DNA from: RI-153 sp041391225
GTDB taxonomy: Bacteria > Chloroflexota > Anaerolineae > Caldilineales > Caldilineaceae
Reading direction: 5' to 3'
DNA: 64,000 nt
NCBI GenBank assembly: GCA_041391225.1
Contig: JAWKOL010000002.1
Coordinates: 124,001-188,000, forward strand
The position numbers and the translations under genes were made by a program. Of the stretch, positions 31,999 through 40,377 are shown piece by piece. The notes beneath the pieces are model-generated. The model was not told the DNA's origin. It saw nothing but the letters and a program-made list of their open reading frames with translations, and searched no databases. The number at the start of each line of letters is the position of its first letter. Within the stretch, counting starts at the first letter, position 1.

Positions 31999-32730
31999 AT
32001 GAAAATTGTCCATGTTTCCGATCTGCATTTGCGCCATCATCTGCCTGGTACGGCGGAGATTGCCGAACGCCGCAGCCGTGACATGCCAGCGCTGTTCGCC
32101 GATTTGGTAACGCGTGTTGTGGCGGAAGGCGCCGATCTCTTTGTGCTCAGCGGCGATCTGCTGGATTATCCTTTCACCGGCTTCGAGGACCCCACGACAC
32201 AGGCGCAAGGGGAAACGGATCTGCGCCTGATCGAAGAGATCCTGGCGCGGCTGACCATGCCGATGGTGCTGGTGCGCGGCAACCACGATCACCCCGCGCT
32301 GGTGACGCGCGTCTTCGGCCGGCTGCCCACCACGTTGGATGTGGCCGGTCATCGCGTGATCTGCTTCAACGACGACGAAGGCGACGATCACCAGCCGCGG
32401 CGGTTGGGGGCGTCGTTGCGCCGTTTCGAGGAAGCCTTGGACGATGCCGATTCGCCGCCGCAGATCCACGTGCAACACTACGTGGTGTGGCCCGAGCGCA
32501 ACGAGGAATACCCCCACACGTACCGGGATGCAGCGTCGATGCGCGATCAGATCATCGAGAGCGGTCACGTGCGCCTTGTCCTCAGTGGGCATTACCACAT
32601 CGGCGTGCCGCTTTTCGAGATCGACGGCGTCTATTTCAGCACGGTGCGCGGCTTTTGTGAGCCACCGCATCCGTACGCTGTCTATTTCGTAGAAGGCAAG
32701 CAGATCGTTGGCGAAGAAAGGGTGTTGTAA
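31999..32730 (+). CDS. Calcineurin-like metallophosphoesterase
   Basis: The protein has 243 residues. ATG 31999 (MKIVHVSDLHLRHH) is chosen because AAAGGA lies 10 bases upstream and the family begins with this strand; ATG 31990 is also possible. The metal ligands of the superfamily are visible: D-x-H in VSDLHLRHH, GD in LSGDLLDYP, GNHDHP, and GHYHIG near residue 200. Such enzymes hydrolyse phosphoesters in nucleotides, DNA or proteins, and the substrate is unknown here. An H-x-x-Y-V-V-W segment sits where the His of IHVQHYVVW is expected. It lies 3 bases before the DUF6483 gene, so they are probably co-transcribed. Confidence 0.85.
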   Translation: MKIVHVSDLHLRHHLPGTAEIAERRSRDMPALFADLVTRVVAEGADLFVLSGDLLDYPFTGFEDPTTQAQGETDLRLIEEILARLTMPMVLVRGNHDHPALVTRVFGRLPTTLDVAGHRVICFNDDEGDDHQPRRLGASLRRFEEALDDADSPPQIHVQHYVVWPERNEEYPHTYRDAASMRDQIIESGHVRLVLSGHYHIGVPLFEIDGVYFSTVRGFCEPPHPYAVYFVEGKQIVGEERVL

Positions 32731-32733
32731 AGA

Positions 32734-33394
32734 ATGTTCAAACGAGATTTTCTCATGCGCCAGTTCGAGGCGATGGGCATGGTGTTGGCGCGGTGCTGCG
32801 TCTGCTCAAAGACAACCAGCCCGAAGCGGCGCTGCGCCTTGTGGACGAGGAGATCGAAAGCCTCACCGGCTTCGACACCGACACGCTCTGCCGTCTCTCG
32901 CACCAGGATCTTGTGACCGGGCCGGCGCTGCTGGAGACCGACGCCGACGTACACGCAAAACGTCTGCTCTTGACCACGCTGCTGAGCAAAGCCGGTGAGA
33001 TCCACGATTGCTGGGCCACGAAGATGCGCACGTCGGCTGCCTATTGACGGCGCTGGAACTGCGTATGGACACTCCCCACGCCATCCCCGACGGGCTGCCG
33101 GTGGCGATCCCTATCGCAGCGGATCTGGCCGAGGCGTTGAATGGCTACCTGCTGCCTCCGGCCACCAACCTGCGTCTTTTCCGCTACTACGAAGAGAACA
33201 GTCTCTTTGCCGACGCTGAAGATCAGTTCTTCTCCATGCTCGACGAAGAACCCGAAAGCCCCGAACTACTTGAATTGGGGATCGCCTTCTACGAGCGCCT
33301 GCTGAATCTGCCGGATGATGTGCTTGAGGAAGGGGGCTTGCCCCGCGAGGAAGTTGTGGCTTCGCTGGAAGAGATCAAGGGACTAGGCGATTGA
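32734..33394 (+). CDS. DUF6483-like protein (two frameshifts)
   Basis: The N-terminus MFKRDFLMRQFEAMGMVLAR matches the start of DUF6483-type proteins, which are helical and of unknown function. The frame then breaks near 32795, continuing as VLRLLKDNQPEAALRLVDEE. It breaks again near 33008, continuing as LLGHEDAHVGCLLTALEL. Both sites fit loss of one base from a short run (GGG and TTT). The remaining length carries TPR-like helical repeats (NLRLFRYYEENSLFADAEDQ) and ends at 33394 inside the ManC-like gene on the other strand, overlapping it by 20 bases. About 220 residues when repaired. Confidence 0.65.
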
Positions 33395-35900
33395 GGGATT
33401 GGGTCACAATATCTTTCATCTGTTCGCTGTACTCAACCACCAGCGCTGTGGCGCGGTCGACACTGGCGGCTTCGGCGCGCAATTCAAAGAAGGGACGCTC
33501 GGGGTTGGGGCCGATGTGAACCCATTCGCCGTCGTTGAGGTGAACTTTGAGGCCGTCGATGGTCTCCACATGGTCACCACGATAGCGGTTGTTGAGGGTG
33601 CGCATCACCGCGCCCTTGCTCTCCCACGGGCAGTCGACCCGATCCTGGGCGATGTGGAAGCGCGGCAGGTAGTTGACCACTTCACTCACCGCCATCCCAC
33701 GCACAGCGATGTATTCGAGCAGGCGCACCGTCGCCATCAGGCCGTCGACGTTGGGCTGGAAGTCGGGGAAGACGAAGTTGCCGGTGCCGTCCAGGGCCAG
33801 CAAGACGTCGGGCTGGGCCGACGACGCCATGAGGTGGTGCAGATCATTCTTGGTGCGGATGACGCGCACACCATGCCAGCCGGCAATCGTCTCAAACGCT
33901 GTGGGCAAGGTGACGGGGATGGCGAGGGCGCGGTTGGGGTTGGCGTAGAAGGTCAACTCGGTCATCAGCAGTGAGGCGGTGGTGTTGTCGAGGACGCGCC
34001 CCTTGTCGTCCACCAGGAAGATCTTCTCGCCGCCCACGTCGAGTTTGATCCCCACATCGGCGTCGAGGACACTCATGATTTTGGCCATGCGCCGCATGTG
34101 CGTGTTGAACTGGTCGCGCAACACGGCCAGTTTGTTCTCGTCCATCAAGGCGTTGAGTGGCAGGTAGTCGAGGTTGAGATCGCTGAGGATGTGCGAGAGC
34201 GTGTCCGCGGCCAGGCCATGCGAGTAATCCACCACCACGTTGAGGCTGGAATGGCGGATACGATCCTGGTTGACGTGGGCCAGGAAACCGGCGCGGTAGC
34301 TTTCGGTGGCGTCCACCGGGTAGTCGATACGCCCGATTTCGTTGAGGTAGGCGCGGCGGAAATCTTCGCGGAAGAAGATGCGCTCGATGGCGCGTTCACT
34401 GGCGCGGCTCTGGTTCATGCCTTCGGCGTCCATGAAGCGGATGTCCACCACACGCTGATCAAAGGGGCTGAGCCGCACATGCACACCCGCCGAAGTGGAC
34501 GGATGTGTGCGCACAAAATAGCGCGCCACTGGGATCGGCACCGTGCCCAGATCGAGCACGTTGATCCCCGCGCTGGGCAGGCCGCTGATCATGGCGCGTT
34601 TGAGCATACGCGAGCTGCGGTGGGCGTCGCGATTCATAGCGACGTAGCTGCCCTGCGCCAGCGCCGCGCCCAACGCGCTGCCCAACTTGGCGGCGAATTC
34701 AGGTGTGAGATCCACGTTAACAACGCCGGTGACGCCGAACTTGCCGAAAAGTGACCGGCGCCCCTGGCTGCCCCAGATGATGCTGCGTCGCACGGTGGCG
34801 CCTGGTTCGATCTCCTTGTTGGGCCAGAGTTTTACATCGGCGTGGATCACGCTGTTCTCGTCCAGCACGCAGTTGTCGCCGATCACGGCGCCTTCGTAGG
34901 CGATGGCGCCGCTTTTGATGCTGCATTGGCGCCCCACGATCACCCCGCGCAGTTCACAGGCTTCGCCCACGTAGGTGTTGCGCCACAGGACGCTGCGCTC
35001 GATGCGGCTGTAGTTGTCGATCACGGTGTAATCGCGGATCACCGCTGGGCCGTGGATCGAAACGCCACCCTTGATCTTCACCGAATCGCCCAGGTAGACA
35101 GGCCCGTAGATCTGGGCGTCGGGCGCGATTTCTACATTGTTCCCCGTCCACACACCACCCCAGATCTGATCGCCCATCGGCTCGGGCAGGTTGACGCGTC
35201 CATGTAGTAGATCGGCATTGGCGCGTTGATACTCGGAGATGTTGCCCACATCACACCAGTAACCGTCCGCCACATAGCCGTAGAGCGCGCTGCCTTCATC
35301 TAGAAGCTGAGGAAAAAGCTGTGTCGAAAAGTCGAAGGGTTCATCGTCGGGGACGCGCGCCAGCACCTCGGGTTCCAGCACGTAGATGCCGGTGTTCACC
35401 GTGTCGGAGATGACGTTGCCCCAGTCGGGCTTTTCTTGAAACTGGGTGATGCGTCCTTGATCATCGGTGATGATGACGCCGTATTCCAGGGGATTGGGGA
35501 CATGGTAGAGCGTGAGTGTGGCCAACGCCTTGTGCGCGCAGTGATAGTCGATGATGCTGCGCAGATTGAAGTCGGTCAGTGCGTCGCCGCTGATCACCAG
35601 GAATGTGTCATCGAGCAGGGCGGCGGCGTTCTTGACACTGCCCGCGGTCCCCAATGGCGATTCTTCCACTGTGTAGCTGATTTTCATGCCCAGTGAACTA
35701 CCATCGCCGAAATAGTCTTGAATGGCGGTGGGCATGTACTGCAAGGTGATGACGACTTCGGTGATGCCGTAGTGTTTGAGTAGATCAAGGATATGGCCCA
35801 GCACCGGTTTGTTCACCAGTGGCACCATGGGTTTGGGGCGCCCCACGGTCAGCGGACGCAGTCGCGAACCTTCACCACCGGCCATCACCACCGCTTTCAC
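33375..35900 (-). CDS. Mannose-1-phosphate guanylyltransferase-like/phosphomannomutase-like fusion
   Basis: The protein has 841 residues. The start is GTG at 35900-35898 because AAGGAG lies 6 bases upstream and VKAVVMAGGEGSRLRPL is the usual N-terminus; the longer frame has no support. The nucleotidyltransferase domain (to about residue 240) has the signature GGEGSRLRPLTVGRPKPM. A left-handed beta-helix hexapeptide region follows (GDSVKIKGGVSIHGPAV). The second half is a phosphomannomutase/phosphoglucomutase fold, but the active-site serine loop TASHNP is replaced by STSAGVHVRLSPFD. That domain may bind sugar phosphate without mutase activity. It is the last gene of the MSMEG_4193/DUF3090/SCO1664 operon on this strand and could supply GDP-mannose for gmd/rmd. 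Confidence 0.88.
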   Translation of the reverse strand: MKAVVMAGGEGSRLRPLTVGRPKPMVPLVNKPVLGHILDLLKHYGITEVVITLQYMPTAIQDYFGDGSSLGMKISYTVEESPLGTAGSVKNAAALLDDTFLVISGDALTDFNLRSIIDYHCAHKALATLTLYHVPNPLEYGVIITDDQGRITQFQEKPDWGNVISDTVNTGIYVLEPEVLARVPDDEPFDFSTQLFPQLLDEGSALYGYVADGYWCDVGNISEYQRANADLLHGRVNLPEPMGDQIWGGVWTGNNVEIAPDAQIYGPVYLGDSVKIKGGVSIHGPAVIRDYTVIDNYSRIERSVLWRNTYVGEACELRGVIVGRQCSIKSGAIAYEGAVIGDNCVLDENSVIHADVKLWPNKEIEPGATVRRSIIWGSQGRRSLFGKFGVTGVVNVDLTPEFAAKLGSALGAALAQGSYVAMNRDAHRSSRMLKRAMISGLPSAGINVLDLGTVPIPVARYFVRTHPSTSAGVHVRLSPFDQRVVDIRFMDAEGMNQSRASERAIERIFFREDFRRAYLNEIGRIDYPVDATESYRAGFLAHVNQDRIRHSSLNVVVDYSHGLAADTLSHILSDLNLDYLPLNALMDENKLAVLRDQFNTHMRRMAKIMSVLDADVGIKLDVGGEKIFLVDDKGRVLDNTTASLLMTELTFYANPNRALAIPVTLPTAFETIAGWHGVRVIRTKNDLHHLMASSAQPDVLLALDGTGNFVFPDFQPNVDGLMATVRLLEYIAVRGMAVSEVVNYLPRFHIAQDRVDCPWESKGAVMRTLNNRYRGDHVETIDGLKVHLNDGEWVHIGPNPERPFFELRAEAASVDRATALVVEYSEQMKDIVTQSLNRLVP

Positions 35901-35952
35901 TGGCTGCTCCTTGATTGACTGTTCGCTATGAAGTGAAGCATCGTTTGGGTGA

Positions 35953-36783
35953 TCATATAGGTGGCCAGGGGTGGTTACGCTGATAGGGCAGCGGGTTGGG
36001 GTAGCAACCGCTGTCGAGCAAATGCTGGATGCGCTCACACAGGGCGCCGACTTCGGCTTTGCTGAGCAGTGCATTCAGCCGTTGAGACAGATCACTTTCC
36101 GGATCGGCCAGAAGACGCTGCAATTTCGTCAGATCGGCCAGCAATTCCGCTTCGATAGCCTCGCCGCTGAATTCCCAGATCACGGTGCGCAGTTTGTACT
36201 CATCGTGAAAGCAGATACCGTGATCGATGGCCCACACGCGACCGTCGTAGCCAAAGAGACAGTGGCCACTCTTGCGGTCGGCGTTGTTGATGACGTAATC
36301 GAAGAGCACCAGTTGGCGCAGCGTGGGCGCGTAGCGGGCGTCCTCGCGCATGGTGAAGTAATGGATCTCGGGATCACAGTCGATGTAGAACTGCACGCTG
36401 CCAATGCCACGCGTGCCATTGCGCAGCACGGTAGGGGGGACGAGATCCCAACCCAAGGCATGGCTCACATCGAATGCAGCCGTTTCGCGCTGGCACAGCG
36501 TGCCGCTGGGGAAGTCCCAAAGTGGATTTTCACCGCGCCGAGGTTTGTAGACGGCAGGCAGTTGGATTTCACCATCATCCACAAGGACAAGGAAACTGTA
36601 GTTGGAGCTGTAGGGCAGCAGGCCCCGCTCATCCATTCGACCGTGGGTGAGGAGCTTGATTACCCGTTCCAATTCGATAACAACCGGCGATGAGCCGGTT
36701 GTGTCTTCCCCAGGAGCATCAATGTCGTCGTCGGCATCGTCGGGCAATTCAAACAGCGGATCCGAAGGAAACGTGCTGGGCAT
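35953..36783 (-). CDS. SCO1664 family protein (kinase-like fold)
   Basis: The protein has 276 residues with ATG 36783. The sequence matches the SCO1664 family, a group with a distant phosphatidylinositol 3/4-kinase-like fold. An acidic leader is followed by GRMDERGLLPYSSNYSFLV, then VYKPRRGENPLWDFPSGTLC, DLVPPTVLRNGTRGIGSVQ, and the putative catalytic/metal region VINNADRKSGHCL and WAIDHGICFHDEYKLR. The D-x-x-x-x-H/N layout (NNADRKSGH, then IDHG) resembles a kinase catalytic loop and metal motif. In Actinobacteria it is always beside the next two genes; the same order is kept here. The biochemical role is unknown. Confidence 0.9.
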   Translation of the reverse strand: MPSTFPSDPLFELPDDADDDIDAPGEDTTGSSPVVIELERVIKLLTHGRMDERGLLPYSSNYSFLVLVDDGEIQLPAVYKPRRGENPLWDFPSGTLCQRETAAFDVSHALGWDLVPPTVLRNGTRGIGSVQFYIDCDPEIHYFTMREDARYAPTLRQLVLFDYVINNADRKSGHCLFGYDGRVWAIDHGICFHDEYKLRTVIWEFSGEAIEAELLADLTKLQRLLADPESDLSQRLNALLSKAEVGALCERIQHLLDSGCYPNPLPYQRNHPWPPI

Positions 36784-36821
36784 AGATCCTCGCAGAGGGC
36801 GTTCGTGATGCGTGATGCGTT

Positions 36822-37364
36822 CTAAACTGAAAGCGGGTACGCATGTCCATTCGTCCGTGGGCAGAAATGGCCTTCGGGATCAATGGGTCGCCCGCACAGT
36901 GGACAATCCGGCCGACCGGATGCAACGGCTTCCAGCGCGTGTTCGCTCAGGGCGCGCATCTGTTCGCGTGTGGCGTAGAACCGGGCGCGAGGGACATCGT
37001 CTTCGCTGATCGTTTCTTCGTCGTCTACCACCAGGGCCTGCGCCACCAGCACCATCATGTCCTGGTTTTCATCGTAGCCAAGGCCCATCTGGCCCACACG
37101 AAACGCTGGGTCCATCGGCTCTTCGAGCCGCTCGGGTGCCATGAGGCTGCTCATAGTGAGATCGGGGTGCTTTTCTTCGAGTTCTTCGAGCAGTTGCAGG
37201 ATCGAAGCGGCCAACGCCGCTACCTGTTGTTTTTCCATGACCAATGTCGCCGTACGGCGATCCTGGCGCGCTTGTAAGAAGAAGGTGCGCTGGCCGGGTT
37301 TGCCCACGGCGTCGGCCACGATATTATTCACCCGATCAAAGTCGAATGTGAAATGGGTTGACAT
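36822..37364 (-). CDS. DUF3090 family protein
   Basis: The protein has 180 residues with ATG 37364. It matches DUF3090 (TIGR03847) over its length: FTFDFDRVNNIVADAVGKPG, then FLQARQDRRTATLVMEKQQV and FRVGQMGLGYDENQDMMVL. The C-terminus has a compact Cys/His cluster, CPLCGRPIDPEGHFCPRTNG, that looks like a zinc ribbon. The gene lies between SCO1664 (38 bases downstream) and MSMEG_4193 (147 bases upstream) on the same strand. No function is known; the constant linkage of the three genes in Actinobacteria suggests a shared pathway or complex. Confidence 0.9.
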   Translation of the reverse strand: MSTHFTFDFDRVNNIVADAVGKPGQRTFFLQARQDRRTATLVMEKQQVAALAASILQLLEELEEKHPDLTMSSLMAPERLEEPMDPAFRVGQMGLGYDENQDMMVLVAQALVVDDEETISEDDVPRARFYATREQMRALSEHALEAVASGRPDCPLCGRPIDPEGHFCPRTNGHAYPLSV

Positions 37365-37511
37365 TTGGTCTCAGCCTTTGCGGTGGTATACGAACGCCTG
37401 GGCGTGGAAAGTTGCACCGTCTCCAGGCATCCGATTCACCGCTTATGATTTCGTCGATGCTTGAGTTGGCTCAGTTGTTGGTTGCCGAATGGTTAATTAG
37501 CCGGTTGTTGA

Positions 37512-38324
37512 TTAGTCCGATGTTGATTGCTCAGGCGCTGATTGATCGGCCTGCGTATCCTTTGGCTCTTCCCAACTGATGACGGGCAATTCACCGGTAT
37601 CGTTCATGCGCAGGATGGCCGGGCCGAAGCGATGAAAGCCGATGACGCTGACAGAAGCCGTGTTGATGTGAATGCGCTGAAACAGATCCAACGGGGCGCC
37701 CACGTAGTAGGCTAGTGCTGTGCGGATCACGTCGCCATGCGCGAAGACAGCCACTGCCTCGCCTTCGTGATCCTGGCGGATGCGCTCCACCGTGCTGACC
37801 ACCCGATGCTGCACCTCACGCAGGGTTTCACCGCTGGGAAAGCGGAACCCACCGGGATAGATCTGCACCAGTTGCCATTCCGGCCGCTGCGCCAGTTCTT
37901 TGAGCACGCCACCCCGCCACTCACCGTAGTCTACCTCAAGCACGCCGGGTTCCTCGCGCACAGGCAGGCTCAACGCTTCGGCCAGTGGCTGCGCCGTCTC
38001 CACACAACGTTCCAACGGGCTTGAATAGATGGCCGACAGCGGTTGCGGCTTCAGCCGTTCGGCCAATGCCACCGATTGGGCGTGTCCTTTTTCGTTGAGG
38101 TGGACGCCGGGGGTTCGCCCGGCCAGCTTGCCGGTATCGACCCAGTCGTTCTCGCCATGTCGAATCAGCAAGAGATAAGTCATGCGCGGGGGGCGCTTGG
38201 CCTCCGACGCCTGCGCTGCGCCGCCATCCTGTGTATTGCTGTCCTGTGTATTGCCGTTCTGTGTATTGCCGTCTTTTTCGTTGGCTGTGATCAAAATGGA
38301 TTCACCTATGTTGTGAGAGGACAA
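37512..38324 (-). CDS. MSMEG_4193 family histidine phosphatase
   Basis: This is a phosphoglycerate-mutase-like phosphatase, the first gene of the conserved trio. The catalytic core begins MTYLLLIRHGENDWV with RHG near residue 56, then SPLERCVETAQPLAE, LEVDYGEWRG and the second histidine in VAVFAHGDVIRTAL. The start is uncertain. TTG 38324 opens a 47-residue leader of tandem GNTQ/DSNTQ repeats, TTG 38294 has AGGTGA 7 bases upstream, and ATG 38183 matches the length of homologues but lacks a site. The substrate is unknown. The C-terminus is a short acidic/Gln-Ser tail. Confidence 0.88.
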   Translation of the reverse strand: MSSHNIGESILITANEKDGNTQNGNTQDSNTQDGGAAQASEAKRPPRMTYLLLIRHGENDWVDTGKLAGRTPGVHLNEKGHAQSVALAERLKPQPLSAIYSSPLERCVETAQPLAEALSLPVREEPGVLEVDYGEWRGGVLKELAQRPEWQLVQIYPGGFRFPSGETLREVQHRVVSTVERIRQDHEGEAVAVFAHGDVIRTALAYYVGAPLDLFQRIHINTASVSVIGFHRFGPAILRMNDTGELPVISWEEPKDTQADQSAPEQSTSD

Positions 38325-38457
38325 CCGATGCCATCCAGCTGTTCTCGACGGTTCTATTGTACCGGAGCAGAATCTACTTGTAAATTCATGCAGTTATCCC
38401 AAACCTTAGCACCGTTCTCTGTGTTGAGACTGCTAGATTGATTACCCTTCACGTCGA

Positions 38458-38486
38458 TTGCGACAGGATCGGCGCTATGGTACAAT
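38458..38486 (+). promoter_or_regulatory. Promoter for the secreted repeat protein
   Basis: TTGCGA (38458-38463) and TACAAT (38481-38486) are separated by 17 bases, about 100 bases before the likely start at 38590. Confidence 0.55.
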
Positions 38487-38589
38487 CGGTGCATATCTCC
38501 CACCGATGGAGTGGCTGGTGCAACGTTGTTTTCACCATCATCATTTTTAACATGATGGATGCTCCTCATTGAACGAAACGCAACCCCTC

Positions 38590-40272
38590 ATGCTGCTATC
38601 TGCACGAAGACGCCGGCCCGCGGCGCTCATTCTACTTGTGTTGGGATTCTTGTTGACGACCGCGCCGACGTGGGCACAATCGCCGACGCCGCAACCGCGC
38701 GCTGGTGACGTTCCTGGCACGGCGGCGGGCTGCAACGAGTTGCTGATCAATGGGGGGTTTGAAGTCGAGAATCTAGGCTGGGAACCGTTTTTGCCCGGCC
38801 TGCCTGCCGAACTGGATGCCCAATACGTCACCAGCCCTGTCTTCGCGGGGACACGCGCCATGAAGTTGGGGCTGGTTGGCGCGACCAACACGGCGCTGAC
38901 AAACGGCATCCAGCAGATCGTCACCTTGCCGGCTGCGGCCAATCCCATCGTGCTCACGATGCAATTGCTGCCTGTTCACGAAGCCAATCCTGGCGCGGAT
39001 CTGCAATTCGTCGACATCTACGACGCTTACACAGATGAACTGCTCGTTCGTGTTTGGGCCAAGACAGCGGACAGCGGCGCTTGGATCGCTCAGCAAGATC
39101 CGTTGACATCGCTGGCCGGGCGCACGGTGCGTGTCTCCATCGGCGTCAGCAACGACGGCGTCGGCGGCAGAACAGCGCTCTACATCGACAGTATCTCGCT
39201 CCAGGCTTGCCCTTCCGGCACCGCGATTGCTACGTCGACGCCCACCTCGCCCGCCGTCATTCCCACTGTCCTCGTCACCGCGACGCCGACAACCAACATC
39301 ATCGTTGCAACACAGACGCCGACGCCTGTTGTTTTGTCGCCCACGCCGATCATTTTGACGCCTAGCCCGGTGGTCCCCACTGTCACCAATACACCGATTC
39401 TGCCGCCAACGCCGCTGCCCCCCGGCTGTATCACCAACGTGATCCTCAACGGCAGCTTCGAGGAAGAGATCGTCGGCTCCACGGGCTGGATACTGGGCGA
39501 TGATCCGGTGCCGCCGCGTCTTGTGGCCGGCGGCTTCGATGGGCTGCGTTCACTGCGCCTGGGCAACCCGCCCGACGGCGGATACGCCGACGTGCTGAGC
39601 TATTCGTCGGCGCGCCAGTTGATCACGATCCCCGCCACCGCGGTGACAGCTGAGCTGCTGTGGTGGCACTCATCGCACACCCAGGACAACGGCGAACCCG
39701 GCTTCGGCAACCGTGTCGACCGCCAGGAGCTGATCCTGCTGTCGCCCGAACTGGTGACACTGGAACAACCACTCTATCGCAAAATGCTCAACACAGGCGG
39801 CTGGACGCAACAAGTGTCGGATCTCACCGCACATCGTGGACAGACGCTCTACATCTACTTCAACGTCCTCAACGACGGCGACGGCCTGCGCACCTGGATG
39901 GAGCTGGATCAGGTGCAGTTGAAACTGTGTTTCCCCACGCCGACGCCGTTGCCGATTATGCCACTCCCCGCAGAACTAACCCCCACGATCACTTCGACTT
40001 CGCCTATCGAAACGCCAACACCATCGACGACACCCGCCGAAACGTTGGACGCCGACGCCGCCGCCACACGCGCAATGGCTGCCACAGCCGAAGCCACAAA
40101 CACTGCCGAAGCGGAAGAACGTTCGCTCGAAGAGAGTGCTCTCGAACAAGTCAGCGACGAGCAGCCCTCACTTGCGCAGCGTGTAATGGTCGCTGTTCAA
40201 CAATTCTGGTGGTTGGGCGTCATCGCTGTGGTGCTTTGGGCAGCATGGGGATTTGTAAGCAGTCGCACATAA
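38590..40272 (+). CDS. Secreted, membrane-tethered protein with two jelly-roll-like domains
   Basis: The protein has about 560 residues. ATG 38590 is preferred; TTG 38569 would add seven residues. A signal peptide ends near TTAPTWAQ. Two similar domains each open with a Cys and N-G-x-F-E (CNELLINGGFEVENLGWEP and CITNVILNGSFEEEIVG), a pattern like carbohydrate-binding or discoidin jelly-roll modules. Each continues through VFAGTRAMKLG or FDGLRSLRLGNPPDGG. A Thr/Pro-rich linker separates them, and a second one precedes a C-terminal membrane helix (WWLGVIAVVLWAAWGFV). It could be a cell-surface glycan-binding protein. No enzyme motif is present. Confidence 0.72.
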   Translation: MLLSARRRRPAALILLVLGFLLTTAPTWAQSPTPQPRAGDVPGTAAGCNELLINGGFEVENLGWEPFLPGLPAELDAQYVTSPVFAGTRAMKLGLVGATNTALTNGIQQIVTLPAAANPIVLTMQLLPVHEANPGADLQFVDIYDAYTDELLVRVWAKTADSGAWIAQQDPLTSLAGRTVRVSIGVSNDGVGGRTALYIDSISLQACPSGTAIATSTPTSPAVIPTVLVTATPTTNIIVATQTPTPVVLSPTPIILTPSPVVPTVTNTPILPPTPLPPGCITNVILNGSFEEEIVGSTGWILGDDPVPPRLVAGGFDGLRSLRLGNPPDGGYADVLSYSSARQLITIPATAVTAELLWWHSSHTQDNGEPGFGNRVDRQELILLSPELVTLEQPLYRKMLNTGGWTQQVSDLTAHRGQTLYIYFNVLNDGDGLRTWMELDQVQLKLCFPTPTPLPIMPLPAELTPTITSTSPIETPTPSTTPAETLDADAAATRAMAATAEATNTAEAEERSLEESALEQVSDEQPSLAQRVMVAVQQFWWLGVIAVVLWAAWGFVSSRT

Positions 40273-40298
40273 CTGTTGCCTTTTGTATCTTGGCGTAC

Positions 40299-40327
40299 TT
40301 GTCGAAGCCCCCTGTATTCGCTACAAT
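40299..40327 (+). promoter_or_regulatory. Promoter for the GNAT-like gene
   Basis: TTGTCG (40299-40304) and TACAAT (40322-40327) are separated by 17 bases, about 50 bases before ATG 40378. Confidence 0.6.
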
Positions 40328-40377
40328 GGATAGGTTCACTACAAGAAGCATAGCGAATCCATAGATCTAAGGACACC

